Part shown: positions 50,491 through 62,054 of the stretch, piece after piece
Position numbering within the stretch: the first letter of the stretch is position 1
Layout of the letters: each line of letters starts with the position of its first letter
Source: Paragordius varius
Lineage: Eukaryota; Nematomorpha
DNA: 64,000 bases
Direction: 5' to 3'
Assembly: GCA_964247055.1 (NCBI GenBank)
Contig: OZ176057.1
Location: 434,001-498,000, forward strand
The notes under the pieces: generated by a model
The model's database searches: none
What the model saw: the letters and a program-made list of their open reading frames with translations, nothing else
Told to the model about the DNA's origin: nothing
Position numbers and translations under genes: made by a program

Positions 50491-50974
50491 TCCTGGACTT
50501 ATATAGTATTTTTTTAATCATATTTTTGCATATATTTTTTATTCAGTTATTTTTAATTTGTTAACTTAATTATTTTATCAATTATAACCTTTTTCATTAA
50601 TTATATTTTGCATTCAAAAACACATTTTTTGTTTAAAAATACAACAATATTTAATCACAAAATATAATTATACAGACATGTAAAAATCTTATAGACTATT
50701 TTTCAGAACCTGGATAATTTTATTATATCTTATTATCTCTGATTGTAAAATTAGAATTGAGATGTATAAAATTAATACACTCCATAATTCAATTTTTTAC
50801 ATAAGTAATTTATGTACTAAAATTAGGGCTTAAAAGTTTGCTTTTGCAAAAATATTTTTTTATTTTAACATTTTGTCAGTATAATTTCGATTTTTATTGT
50901 ATGTTCAGTTCAGAAAATAGGGGACATATAAATAGCCTGATGTAATTTATATGTAAATGTATATACATATAAAA

Positions 50975-51266
50975 TATACCATTTATTCAAATTCACCCTA
51001 GAACAATTCAAATTCACCCTCGAATTCAAATTCACCCCAAAAATAAATTTTGTTTTCGAACTAATATAACTCATTGATTAATATAAAATATATCTTTATG
51101 GATTATTATTTTTTCAGTATTTTAATTTAAAACAAAATTTTATTTTTTTAAAATATATCAAAATGTAGGTATTTTTTTGTCTCAAATATATATAATATTT
51201 GAGGGTAAAATTTATTTGTAAGGGTATTGTGATTGTTAAAGGGTGAATTTAAATGGTAAATGGTAT
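50975..51266. mobile_element. MITE family A, copy 4
   Basis: Starts ATACCATTTATTCAAATTC, has three CAAATTCACCC-type units on the left, and GGGTGAATTTAAATGG then AAATGGTATAT on the right. A TA run separates it from the next element. Confidence 0.78.
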
Positions 51267-51279
51267 ATATATATATATA

Positions 51280-52473
51280 CTGTGTGCAAAAAAGAGGGTC
51301 ATTTTGATTTAAAGAAAAAAATTTTTTTTTCATGAGATAGCTTATGACCAGCGTATTTATTTGCCGCAAAAATTTTTATTTGTTGACAACCTAGTTTTTG
51401 AAATATTGAGAGAAAATCAAAATCGGCCAAAAAGTGAAATTAAGGATAATTCAAAAAATAATGATAAAAGTATGGTTTATTATCATTTTATGAGATAATA
51501 TTCAATATATAAATAGCCTAAAATCATATATTTTGGGTTTCTATAAAATTTTAGGTCAAAAGATGGCGTTTTTCTTTTATCACACAAAGATAAAATAAAT
51601 TCAATGAAACTATATTAAAACAATTTTTTTAATTATTTACTAAATTCACTATTAAAATCTTAACATTCATATTTTATTCAGAAATATTCTATATCAAAAT
51701 AAAACCAAAAATATTGTTCTTTATTTTTGCATTTTTTTTTCATCTGATTTATGAGTGTAAAAAATGTATACTGTTTTATTTTGGATTCTCACATGATCAA
51801 ATATTATTATGTATATAATTTATGCAAAATATGATTTAAGAATAGTGGGATATCAACCAAAAAATTCTTACAATTTCCTCTAACAAGTCTACAAATTAAT
51901 ATTTGTATTGGGATTTGTACAGATTGTTGGTTGATATTTTAATTTTCAGTCCTATTGTGCATAAATTTACTTAAAAATTCATAATCATGTGAGAATCGAA
52001 AATAAAACAATATACATTTTTATACACTCATAAACCAGATGACAAAAAAATGCAAAAATAAAAAACAATATTTTTGGTTTTAGAAGTTTATTTTACTAAA
52101 TATAAATGTTAATTTTAATAGTGAATTTAGTAAATTAAAAAATTATTTTAATATAGTTTCATTAAATTTATTTTATCTTAAAGTGTGATAAAAGAAAAAC
52201 GCCATCTTTTGACTTAAAATTTTATAGAAACCCAAACTTTATGATTTTAGGCTATTTATATATTGAAAATATCTCATAAAATGACAATAAACCATACTTT
52301 TATCAATTATCCTTAAATATCCTTGATTTTCACTTTTTGGCCGATTTTGATTTTCCCTCAATATTTCAAAAACTAGGTTTTCATCAAATAAAAATTTTTG
52401 CGGCAAATAAATACGCTGGTCATATGCTATCTCATGAAAAAAAAATTTTTTCGTTAAAATATTTTTGCACACA

Positions 52474-52474
<1 letters not shown>
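51280..52474. mobile_element. Giant foldback element, 1.2 kb hairpin
   Basis: Almost the whole element is one inverted repeat: arms of roughly 590 bp (51280-51870 and 51930-52474) around a loop of about 60 bp. The ends are CTGTGTGCAAAAA and TTTTTGCACACAG, inserted in a TA-rich stretch. Paired blocks include GGCGTTTTTCTTTTATCACAC with its complement at 52185-52205, and GATTCTCACATGAT with ATCATGTGAGAATC. No coding sequence. A 77-codon frame on the right arm (52239-52472) and a 73-codon one on the left are mirror images of each other and not genes. Confidence 0.85.

Positions 52475-52475
<1 letters not shown>

Positions 52476-52511
<36 letters not shown>
52476..52511. repeat. (AT)n microsatellite
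   Basis: About 18 uninterrupted AT dinucleotides directly bordering the giant foldback element; this may be the expanded target site. Confidence 0.95.
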
Positions 52512-52515
<4 letters not shown>

Positions 52516-52899
52516 GATCTTTATCGTAGGTACCAAATTAACTATATATACATTTTTGTACTAAATCACTGCAAACACAAGATTAAAGCACAATGAGAAT
52601 AATTTTTTTTTGATGAAAGTTAGAAAATATTTCATTGGAATTAAAAAACTTAGAGGGCATTATAAGGATCCTAATCTGCTTGCGATAAGGTATGTTAAAG
52701 TTCGTACAAAGATTATAACTAATTTTCAAAAAATTTTATTTTTGGTATTATTATACAATGGTTATTAACAAACAAATTTTGAAGGACCAGTTAAAAATTT
52801 TTATTTCAAAGACCAAAAAGTTTAATGCTGTCGGACACTTCAGCAGATATTTATATTTAAAATAAGAAATTATTGTTTAAAACCGAAATTTTATACCCA

Positions 52900-53660
52900 G
52901 TTTGTGGAAGATATGTTTATCATTTGGCCACGTTCGAGAACAGCTCTCTTCTTTTTTTCGGACAAAATATTTTATTAATTTATTCAAACAAATGAATAGC
53001 CTGCACAATCTTCCCAGAGGGTTTTACAACACATGTATTTTGTCAAAAAACTTAAAAACTCTATCATCCTTGCTAATTTCCAACATCAAATGCTCCGACC
53101 TCAACATTCTTGTCAATCATCCAATCGATCACTATATGGATTTATACAGAGGAACATACGAAAAAACGAAACAACCGATTTTCCTTTTTCATTGAACCTA
53201 GACGTAAATTATTTTCAAAGCATATTAAAAAATCTTAAAATTTATAAAGCGTCAGGACCAGATAATTCAACGACAACCAGTTGAGTAATAGAACGAAACT
53301 GGTGCACAATCAACGCCTTACCATTAATAAACCAATACCTCAACAAAGGGGAGTTTCATAAGAAATGGCGCAATTTACCATAATGATTTATATTCTTCAT
53401 AAAAACTTTGCCAAAGAAAGCTAACGCAAGTAAACCCGGAGATTATTGAGGTATAACACTACCTAACACTTTTCATAAAAAGCTGGCAACAACAGCTCGC
53501 CGATAACTTGAAAAGCTAGAATCAGAAACGTTGAATGGCCTAACACATGGTTTTTCGCAAAAGACAATCAATTTTTCTAGATATTTATATATTACCTGAG
53601 AAATCAGCAAAAATTAAAAAAATAATATTATTGATTTGGTTTGAATACTATTTTTTTACG
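52900..53660 (+). mobile_element. LINE (non-LTR retrotransposon) fragment
   Basis: In the plus direction the frames give SILKNLKIYKASGPDNSTTT at about 53215-53280, the start of a LINE reverse transcriptase (the KAPGPDG block). They continue with FHKKWRNLP, a KPGDY-GITLPNTFHKKLATTA region near 53430-53500 (the NYRPI-L block) and LESETLNGLTHGFSQKTINF near 53520-53570 (the Q-GF block). The preceding ~300 bp read as endonuclease-RT linker. Frames are broken by stops and shifts, and neither the catalytic YADD region nor a 3' end could be found, so this is a dead, truncated copy. Confidence 0.72.
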
Positions 53661-53699
53661 TATATAATATCTTTTGCAGATAACACAATTGTGATTATA

Positions 53700-54110
53700 A
53701 TTGGTATTTTTCAATTTTATCACGGGGAGCCCAAAAAGTCGTGATGGTGAGGTCTGGTAACCCCTGAATTAATATAAAGCGTGATTCTCTTATATTATCA
53801 TTTAAGGTGAGTGAGCTAAGATCTTTTTTAATAGTGCTAAATTTTAGATTCTTGATGGCAGTTTTTATTTTTATTTTCTCCGATTGTTCGTCTATAGTAC
53901 CTTTTCTTTTGAGAAAAAATAATCGAATTGCTTTTTTGCAGGGCGCCTAAAAACGCGTAGCGGCGAGTTCTGAACACTCCGGTTTTAAACCATGAGCGAC
54001 TGTCTATTATCAATAATACCGAAATGTTTGTATTTGCTTCTATTCTATACCTAAGGAAATTATGGGATGAGTAAGATATCGAATTTATTTTAAAAATTTG
54101 CATTTTTCAT
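53700..54110. other. Unidentified island, possible remnant of the LINE
   Basis: Includes a 88-codon minus-strand frame (53837-54103) with a balanced residue mix (RYRIEANTNISVLLIIDSRS) over a GC-richer patch (GGGCGCCTAAAAACGCG). I do not recognise it. Confidence 0.25.
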
Positions 54111-54699
54111 GGTTTGCGTATTTATTTCGCATTAATGGTAAGATATTAAACGTATGGATATCCTAGCGTATCTCTAAATGAGATTGACTTATAGATAATT
54201 TTATAAAAGAACACTGGATTTTAGTTATTAACTTTAACGTGAATCATTTTTCGTAGAATAGTGAATATTTCTTGTTTTAGGGCAATGGCACTTGATGCTA
54301 TTGTTATTATTTCTAATTGATTTTAAAATAAAATAATTTATTTTATCCATTTTTTTTAAACAAAGATTTTGGGTTGCCTACAACATAGCGATTGAGAAAT
54401 CAAAAAATCCTTTGCTACATTATGCTAAATATATATTTACAAAAAAACCTAATTTGGCACAACAATATTTTTTTTATTTATGTAAGCTTAGTAATTCCCA
54501 ATTTGGCTCTCAAAGAAACGCAAATGCCGAGACCTCGATAAATTTTTAAATGATAGATGATTGAATCAAAAAAGCATATTTTTTGAAAATGTATATGTTC
54601 ATTCCATCTATGGCCAAAATTGTAAAGTATACTTTTGAAGCATGATTATTTCTTACGTCACGTACAAAAATAAAAATTTAATGAAGTGTTTAACTACAG
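54111..54699. other. AT-rich spacer, nothing recognised
   Basis: No exons or termini were recognised. Confidence 0.3.
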
Positions 54700-55840
54700 C
54701 GTCAAAATATATTGATGAAATATATATATCCTGATAGAAAAATCAGAAATCTCATTGAATTTTTAGTTTTGGGGCTTACGACTGATTTAAGATAAATATT
54801 TACGCTTGGTAATCACGCCTTATCGATTAACGGAATTTTTTTTGCTTAAAAGGTAAGATCTCACTAAAGTATTTTATAAACTACATATAAAAAGCAAAAT
54901 AATATTTTTATATATAGCACTGATTCCGACGGGGGTTAAAAATATCTTAATCACAATATATATAATCTGATAGGAATATGCATCAGAATTATTATGGTTC
55001 GGTTTTAGCCCTTACGACTGAAAGTTATTTACATTTTATGGTGACTGCTCCATAAAATAACGAAATTGGCATACATTTAAAATAAAATTTTTTTTTGGTA
55101 TACCATATTCCAAAAAATATCAATAAGTATATGCTAAACTAGATATGTTAAAGGAAACAATATTTTTTTATTTTTAATCTTATATGTGGCTTCCTAGTAC
55201 CAATTTTTTTTGGACTCCTAAAATAGTCTTGTTAACATTAAAACGCAAGGATCCGAGATGACTCTAATAATATATGCTCCTCTTGAAATCAATTTTAAAA
55301 AATATATAATTCAAAAAGTTAATTTAGCGTTTGATGAAGCATCTTTAAAACTATTTTGAGGCAAAGCTTTAAAGTATTACATAAATCTATATGTAATTTA
55401 ATGATGCTAAACTTCTATCACCATCTATATACAGAATCTTTTAAAGTAATAAATTATATTTGGCATAAGTAAGACCTCTGAGATTAAAGCTGATAAAAAT
55501 GTTCAGCATTATCAAATTTAAAAATGTGTTTATAATATCTTTAATTTTATACGTTTCTATCATGCCTCAAAATAGTATGGAGTAGGCTTTAGTTAAATTT
55601 GGGTAGAATTGAATTTTTAAAAAATATATATGCATTATTGATATAAAATTTAGCCTATAAATATCGCGTTCTTAATACTCTAGAAGACTTTCGAAGCTTA
55701 CATCTAAAATTTAAAATATTATAAAACTATTGTTTTGATATATTTAGTTTGCAACATTTTTTCTAGTAGAGCATTTAGTTTTTACCAAAAAAATTTATTT
55801 ATAAAAATGTGCCCAAATTTTGTCATTATCTGATATCAAA
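54700..55840. mobile_element. Foldback element family B, copy 4
   Basis: Two successive left-arm-like blocks (about 54725-54830 and 54955-55080: TCTGATAGGAATATGCATCA, TTAGCCCTTACGACTG, CATTTTATGGTGACTGCTCC), then the family's interior GTTCAGCATTATC and TTTCTATCATGCCTC, and a short right arm ending near TTTTGTCATTATCTGATATC. The repeated left arm suggests one copy inserted beside another. Confidence 0.5.
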
Positions 55841-56083
55841 AAATCACCACGAAATTCAAAAAACTTTGTTAAATCACTCGCTTGGCCAAAACCTGAACAT
55901 TATGATGATCCTGATTTTTCTATCAATATATACCGGATCATCAATATTATACAATTTTTTTTAAAAAGTAACGCTCGCTTTGAAAGTTCGGTTACTTCAA
56001 TATTAACTGATGTAAAATATATTAGCATTTTATGGACTTTACTGTTCGGATGTGTGCTACAAGTGATCTGTCGTATATTTTTT
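55820..56083 (+). CDS. Unidentified open frame beside the foldback element
   Basis: An 87-codon frame reading from the right edge of the foldback element into unique sequence. The part KSLAWPKPEHYDDPDFSIN (about 55872-55928) has a protein-like composition rare in this region, followed by a hydrophobic end (WTLLFGCVLQVICRIFF) and a stop at 56084. No domain is recognised and no upstream exon is clear. It could be an exon of an unplaced gene, a transposon remnant or chance. Confidence 0.22.
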
Positions 56084-56776
56084 TAAAAAAATATATTTAT
56101 TAAAATATTAAAGAAAGGGAGCATAATCAAAAAAATGAAATGTTAGATAATAGGTTCAAAATTTTTAAAATAAGATTCAGTGTTTTATCAAAAAAGGAAA
56201 AATGCTCAAGTGACATAAAAATATGTTGATTTAACCAAACACCATAATTTAAGTAAAAGTTGATAGAATCTACAGTACGCTCCATGTTTTTTTTTGAAGA
56301 GATGACATTCATAAAGTAATGAACAAATAACATTTAAAAATTGTATGGGTTTTAATATCACCTTCTTCTATATATATTAATTTTCATAGTTTTTTGACTT
56401 CTAGAGTCTAAGTTCAAAAATTTTCTAAAGTTAATTGTTTATATTTTTCAACTAAAATATATAATTATTCTATTGCAATGGTATTTTTGCAAACAAATGA
56501 GCTAATTTATTTGGATCTCACCCAAAATTTAAAACTACCTCAAAAGACTGTTAAGATTTTTCTAAATAAAAAAGATTTAATATGCTAAATTTTTGTATAA
56601 CAGTATTAATAAAGAAAAAATTATATTCACAGCATAAAATAAAAAATAGACTTAGCATGAAAAAATAATTTATATATATTTTCTCGTATTTAAATTTTTT
56701 ATTATAAATAACATTTTCGCGCTTACCCATAAAAGTATGATTTTCAGCCGATATTTTAACCAATATTGAAATTGTC

Positions 56777-58013
56777 ATGAATGTAAACTTGGACATTTTA
56801 AAAAGAAGGGACAGCGTTCCTAACACAGAAGGAATTAGTCAACAACAAAAACTTTTAGCTCGTTTTGTTTCTGCAATCAGTGGATTAAGTTATAAAAAAA
56901 TACAATTTTTTTAGTTAGCATGATTTTGGGTTTTTGGGTCGCTTTCACACTCTCAGCCAAATGTATTTTAGCCGGATTGGTTCTTGCGTAATATTTAATT
57001 TACATAATTTTTACAATAACACAAATATAAATTAATTTTAACTAAAATAGTTTTATGAAGTATATCCAATCTATTATTTTAAATATTTATTATTGGAGTA
57101 CATTTAAATTAATAACGCCCATATACAAATACAATCCTATTTTTTTATATTTTTATACAAACCTTTTCAACTCAATCATATAGATGTCAGAAAATAAAAC
57201 ATTCAATGTTCCTTCTAAGAATACTAAATTTTTTATATTTTTAAAGCATGTTTTTAAAATTTTCATGAATCATACGCAAAAAGTTTACATGAGATTTTTA
57301 AAGTTTTTTTTGTTTATTTTTATAGCGAAATTGAAATTACATAAACGTTAAAAATGAAGTTAGATTTTTTCGTAAATATAGATATATTTTTTTCCCTTGA
57401 TTTATTTTTTAATATATCCTCTTATTTTGGATCGCAAAATAAGGAATCGAGATTTAAACAGATTACTATAGAAAATAATCAAGGTCCAAAAAGGTATGGT
57501 AATTTTGTAAAATATAATTGAATATTCTAGAATTTCTGGTGCACTAATCTTAACGATCGAAGCTCCATTCTTTTGTATGACAATCGCACCCTTGGCCAAA
57601 ATTATAACCTTTTTCGACAGCAAACCCTATTGGGTTAAAACAGCTTTCTATGGCGGGTTTATATTCATTCTTTTATTTTGAAATTAATTTTTTTTCGAAA
57701 TAATTTTATACTATTTTTTGTTAACTCTTTTGGATTTCGCTTTTTTGGATTAGTTATTTAGTGTCTTAATAATGATTACAAATAACGTAAAATAGTAATA
57801 ATGGGAATTAAAATTGGATTTTTTATTTTAAATTTTCAATTTTTTGATTTTTAATCACCTAAAATTTCGCAAAACAGCGTTTATGTTGGTTAGTAAAGAT
57901 ATTTTTAGGGGCCAAAAAGAGAGTTGACGTTTTAACTTAGCCATAAAAGGAAAATAAAATTGTAAAAATAAATTATTTTTAAAAGTTGGGCTAGTTTTTT
58001 ACATTTTAGAGTG

Positions 58014-58048
<35 letters not shown>

Positions 58049-61000
58049 TAAAGTATATTATTTAAAAAATACCACGGTTTAGATGAAAAAGTTTAACTAT
58101 ACAATACTCTGTTTTTGAGGTATTTTTAATTTTAATAGCGATTTTTAAAATGTAAAAATGATATAAAACTATATATAATAAAATTATTTTATAAAAAAAA
58201 TTAGTAACTAAGTGTGTAAAAATACTGTATCAAACTTTTTGCCATAAATTTTTTGGTGAAATTTCTTAAAATGTCATAACTAGCATCTAAAAATATATAG
58301 ATAGATATTTAATGGTAATAATTACAATATATATTTTCATATTTCACAAAACATATGACAAAATTTAATATACCACACTATACCATTTAAATTAAATTCA
58401 CCTTAAAACAAAATTAACCCATAAAATTAATTATGTGTACCCGGGCTTAAATTTAATTTTTATATCTTTATAGCTTAGTTTATTGTTTTTACAATATTAT
58501 ATTAATTTAAACTAAATTTTTTTTTAAAAAATATTAAAAAACATAATAAGTTATTTTTAATCTTAAAAAAGAGTTAATTTATTTTAGGGTGAATTTGAAT
58601 TTTCCAGGGTGAATTTGAATTGTTCAGGGTGAATTTGGATTGTAAATGGTATGTTATTGTTAAGTGTTAAAAAATTAAGTCGATCTAATATTAATAAAAA
58701 TTCTCTTTTCATAAAGACAACCATATTTGAAACTCTATAAACCCATTTTTACATTTTGAGTTTTGTGTGAAGGGCAAAATACTTAATTGAGATGAAAATT
58801 GTTGTAATAACACGTTTAATTATTCACCAAAATTATAATATAGTGAATATATGGAAAATTAGGTTTTATGGCTGTTTTTTAGCACAAAAATATTTCTTTT
58901 CAATTTTTATTTTCCTAAATGGTATTATAATTTTAATTTGCTCTTGGTCTCATAACTAACACTAGACAACAAATTTTAACTTTTTTTAATTGCCATTCTT
59001 GTAAATTTAAAATTTATTTCATTAAAGTACATAATTAGTATATCTGAAAAGAAAATTGGTCTAGCATGGAAGAATTTTTTTATATTAGAGTTTATCGATA
59101 ATTTTTGGCCCCGATTTAACATTAAACTCGAACTTTCGAAAATTTAAAGTTTTAGATATGAAGCCATGTATTTTATATCATTCGAAAGAGCGCAAAAAAC
59201 TGCATCTTTTAAATGGTAGTAAGTCATTTAAATCAATCGGATGTAAAAGTTAATTGGATTTAAATGATCGAAATTTTCAATCCTTAAATAAGTCAAGAAT
59301 TTTTACAGACAAACTAATCTGAAAATCATATAAATTATTTTAATATAATTATTAGGGTTATATTAGTATTTAATTTAAAAAAATGTTTGAAAAGCTTTTG
59401 GTTTGCTTTTTTAATAAAAATTATTATTATCATAAATATTTTACCTAGTGGATACTAAAATGCATAGTTATAACTGTAAATTTATTACATAATGGCTATA
59501 AAAGATCAAAAACACCTGAAACTTTGTTTTTATCTTTAAATTTTCGAAATTATCAGCCTTGTAAAGAAAATAAATTGATATTGATGAGATGGTAATTTTT
59601 AAAAAACAAAAATCTTAAAAATGGCTGTTTTGAGTGACATAAAAGCAATAAAAAATGTTTTAATCAAAAAAAACTTTCTTGTGTTATCTTTTTTGGACAT
59701 TCATCTCCATCTAAACAAAGTTTGAGCTATTTTCATCCATTAGTTTTAAAAACATAATAATTAAAAAAAATGCTCTCGCTTCGCGCGTTTGTCGCTCTTT
59801 GTGTCCAATATTAACTGTCGATGTAATACATATTAGTATACATTTTATAAAGTTTTTAATACTCTTTCGAATGATATATTACAAATGGGCATTACCTATA
59901 TATTATTAAAGAAAAACATTTTTTAGTAAAATTTTGATAAAGAGGGCGCATAATAAAAAAAAATCAAATTATACAAAATTTTTCCAACGAGTTATAATTT
60001 TTATTTCAGATTTACTGTTAAAATGATATATAATATCAAAAAATGCAAAAAACTCGAGTGGCAGAAAAATTTGTTGTCTAGTGTAATTAAATCATAAGCA
60101 AAAAAATTATTATATATTATATTATAAATTAATATTTTAAAAAATAATGGTTAATGTCAAACATTATTTTTTTAAATTAGATTGAAAATTATATATTTTT
60201 TTTACAATTTTTTCTACTCAATATATTTTAGATTAGCCTTGCCTCCAATATTCATTTGTCCAGGAATCACTACTATTGGGGCTTCAATCTTTATTTTTAT
60301 TTCTGCAGCTTTATACGGTTCTATGGCAATTGGAAAACGGTAACTAATTTTTTTTGTGGAACTGGATAATTCTAATGTTAAACCAAAATTATGAAAAATT
60401 TCTTAAAATTTATACAGTAAAAACTCCTGAATTCATAGAGACAAAACGTAATAATTTTAAAGACAAATATTTTTTTCTAAAAGACAACCATACTTATGCA
60501 AATCTTGATTTATTTAAATATAACTCATGGTTTTAAACTCTAAAGTATTTAATAGAATTGTATATTGGTAACATAATCATTTACATATATTACGATTGCT
60601 ATTGAAAGAGTATAATAGGATAAATTAAGGTTTGAAAAAGTATGGTTGTCTTTAAGAAAAATTTTTGTCTTTTAGGTTTTATAATTTTAATATTTACTTT
60701 ATACATCCACATAATTTGAAATTGTTTAAGGTTACCGATTATTTTCTTTAAAAAAACAAGGAAAATTTAAAGACAAATGCTTAAAAACTATACTTTAATG
60801 AATTTTTCACATAATTTTATCACAATTTTAAAAATTGTATTTATAAGACCCATTTACATTATTCCCCGTTTTTTAACTTAACAAGTTGAATTATATACAT
60901 TGCATTTTTTCATCTTCAAACAATTATAATTACCCTGAAATAAATTATGTGTTTTTTAAGATTGAAAATTACCTATATTTTTTGATATTTTTCAAAAACG

Positions 61001-62054
61001 AAATTTTGTCTAAATTTAGTATATGAGAAATAATACGTTATGTCATAAAAGCTATATTTTATATTAATGTTGAGTTATATTAGCCAGAAGACACACATAA
61101 ATTATTTTAAGGGTGAATTTGGTTTGTTCGAAGGTGAGGATAAATTTTTATTTGGGATATCTAAAATTTAGATAAAAAATATGATCGTTTTTTTGAACCT
61201 AATCAATACTAATAATACAATAATGTTAAAGGCAAAGGGACAAGTCATTACAAAAATTATATTTTTTATAAATATATATATTAATCCGATTTTTAACTAA
61301 AAAAAATAACTTTTGCGCAATATTTATTTAAATGTGCAGTGTCATTTAAAACTAGAGGTTTTTGAAGGACACAATTTTGTATATTAAATTGGTGGGTTAA
61401 AACGTATAATGGTTGGTTGACTTACATTTTTTTTTGATGCAAATAGCTACAGAATAAAAATTATTTTCTTTTATCAAATTTGTAAAAAATTTAAAAGTAT
61501 ATTTTTTTAAGGTTTTTTTGCAGAACTTATGTGTATCCGACTTACATGTAATATAAAATATACAGTAGCGTATGGCATAAAACATTATTAGTCCATAATA
61601 GAATAAAAAAATTTTTTTTTTTAAAAAAACAAGCGGATATTATAGATATGTGTATGTACAACTAGGCTTGTTTTTTTAAAAAAAAACATTTTTTTATATT
61701 TTTATGGACTAATATTGTTTTATCCCATACTCTACTGTATATCGATAAGAACACTTTAATAATAGTTTTGAAAATTAAATTTAAATAAATTTTATACGCG
61801 CATTCAAACTTAACATGTTGAATTAGAATAAAGAAAAGTATACATATATATATTTGTAAACTCCATTACTCCCATTTAGGGGAAGTTCTAAACAAACGCT
61901 GGATGCTGGGGGAGATAGTAGGATGATGGTCCCAGAAATTAAAACTAATATTGGAGTTCCTGGAGCGGGTCCTATTTCTTCACAACCCAAACCGCCGGGC
62001 GGTTTTGGCTTACCACCCCTAACTATAAATTTGGGAAGCGTTTTAGCCAAATAA
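56777..62054 (+). CDS. fwe: Flower-family membrane protein (calcium channel flower paralogue)
   Basis: Five exons, 56777-56888, 56915-56987, 57531-57656, 60232-60339 and 61880-62054, join in phase to 197 residues, the usual Flower length. Flower proteins are small multi-pass proteins of synaptic vesicles and plasma membrane, linked in flies to calcium entry, endocytosis and cell competition. Matches run in order: RFVSAISGLISMILGFW (TM1), TLSAKCILAGLVLAISGALI then LTIEAPFF (TM2, with E72 at the place of the fly channel glutamate in LLEAP), KIITFFDSKPYWVKTAFYGG, LALPPIFICPG, and a last TM segment ending ALYGSMAIGKR where fly Flower has VVYGMMALGKK. The tail (141-197) is Gly/Pro-rich and ends LGSVLAK. 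Sequence is well diverged, so a paralogue is likelier than the main orthologue. The first intron is only 26 nt; introns 3 and 4 hold MITEs. AATAAA overlaps the stop codon. Confidence 0.9.
56889..56914 (+). other. 26-nt intron of the Flower gene
   Basis: GTTATAAAAAAATACAATTT then TTTTAG: a GT...AG segment of 26 nt with a short T tract. Removing it joins ATT across the border and gives exactly the Flower spacing: 17 residues from the TM1 arginine to the tryptophan, as in fly Flower. Reading through it instead meets a TAG stop in the upstream frame. Confidence 0.7.
58016..58045. repeat. (TA)n microsatellite
   Basis: About 14 TA dinucleotides in intron 3 of the Flower gene. Confidence 0.95.
58380..58652. 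mobile_element. MITE family A, copy 5 (Flower intron 3)
   Basis: TATACCATTTAAATT at the left, three GGGTGAATTTG units then TGTAAATGGTAT at the right, and AATTAATTATGTG inside. It sits ~300 bp before the CACTA-like element. Confidence 0.75.
58960..60083. mobile_element. CACTA-like non-autonomous element, 1124 bp, in Flower intron 3
   Basis: Termini are CACTAGACAACAAATTTT and AAATTTGTTGTCTAGTG, flanked by TAA on both sides (58957-58959 and 60084-60086). A CACTA start with a 3-bp target duplication points to the EnSpm/CACTA superfamily. There is no transposase. The CG-containing block TCTCGCTTCGCGCGTTTGTC (59773-59792) is conserved in the inverted copy at 20260-21317. It ends about 150 bp before the acceptor of Flower exon 4. 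Confidence 0.85.
60405..60740. mobile_element. MITE family E, copy in Flower intron 4
   Basis: Left end near CAGTAAAAACTCCTGAATTC, then GACAAATATTTTTTTCTAAA and AGACAACCATACTT; the right half repeats these inverted (AAGTATGGTTGTCTTT near 60638). Ends are worn. Confidence 0.55.
60915..61137. mobile_element. MITE family A, copy 6, degenerate (Flower intron 4)
   Basis: CAAACAATTATAATTACCCT and AAATAAATTATGTGTTTT on the left, AAGGGTGAATTTGGTTTGTT on the right; the terminal ATACCATTT is no longer clear. Confidence 0.5.
61138..61879. other. Rest of Flower intron 4, with a T/A-rich inverted repeat
   Basis: Around 61560-61745 two inverted arms meet: ATACAGTAGCGTATGGCATA on the left and ATCCCATACTCTACTGTATA on the right, with ACAAGC / GCTTGT near the middle. 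This gives a foldback of about 185 bp, probably another small MITE. No exon is seen. Confidence 0.45.

Noticed and set aside
52239-52472. 77-codon minus-strand frame
   Set aside because: Mirror image of the frame at 51148-51369; both arise from the arms of the hairpin element.
60354-60536. 60-codon plus-strand frame after Flower exon 4
   Set aside because: Begins in the intron past a good donor and overlaps a family E MITE.
61823-62050. 75-codon minus-strand frame
   Set aside because: Antisense to the last Flower exon; the plus-strand reading joins in phase with four upstream exons.
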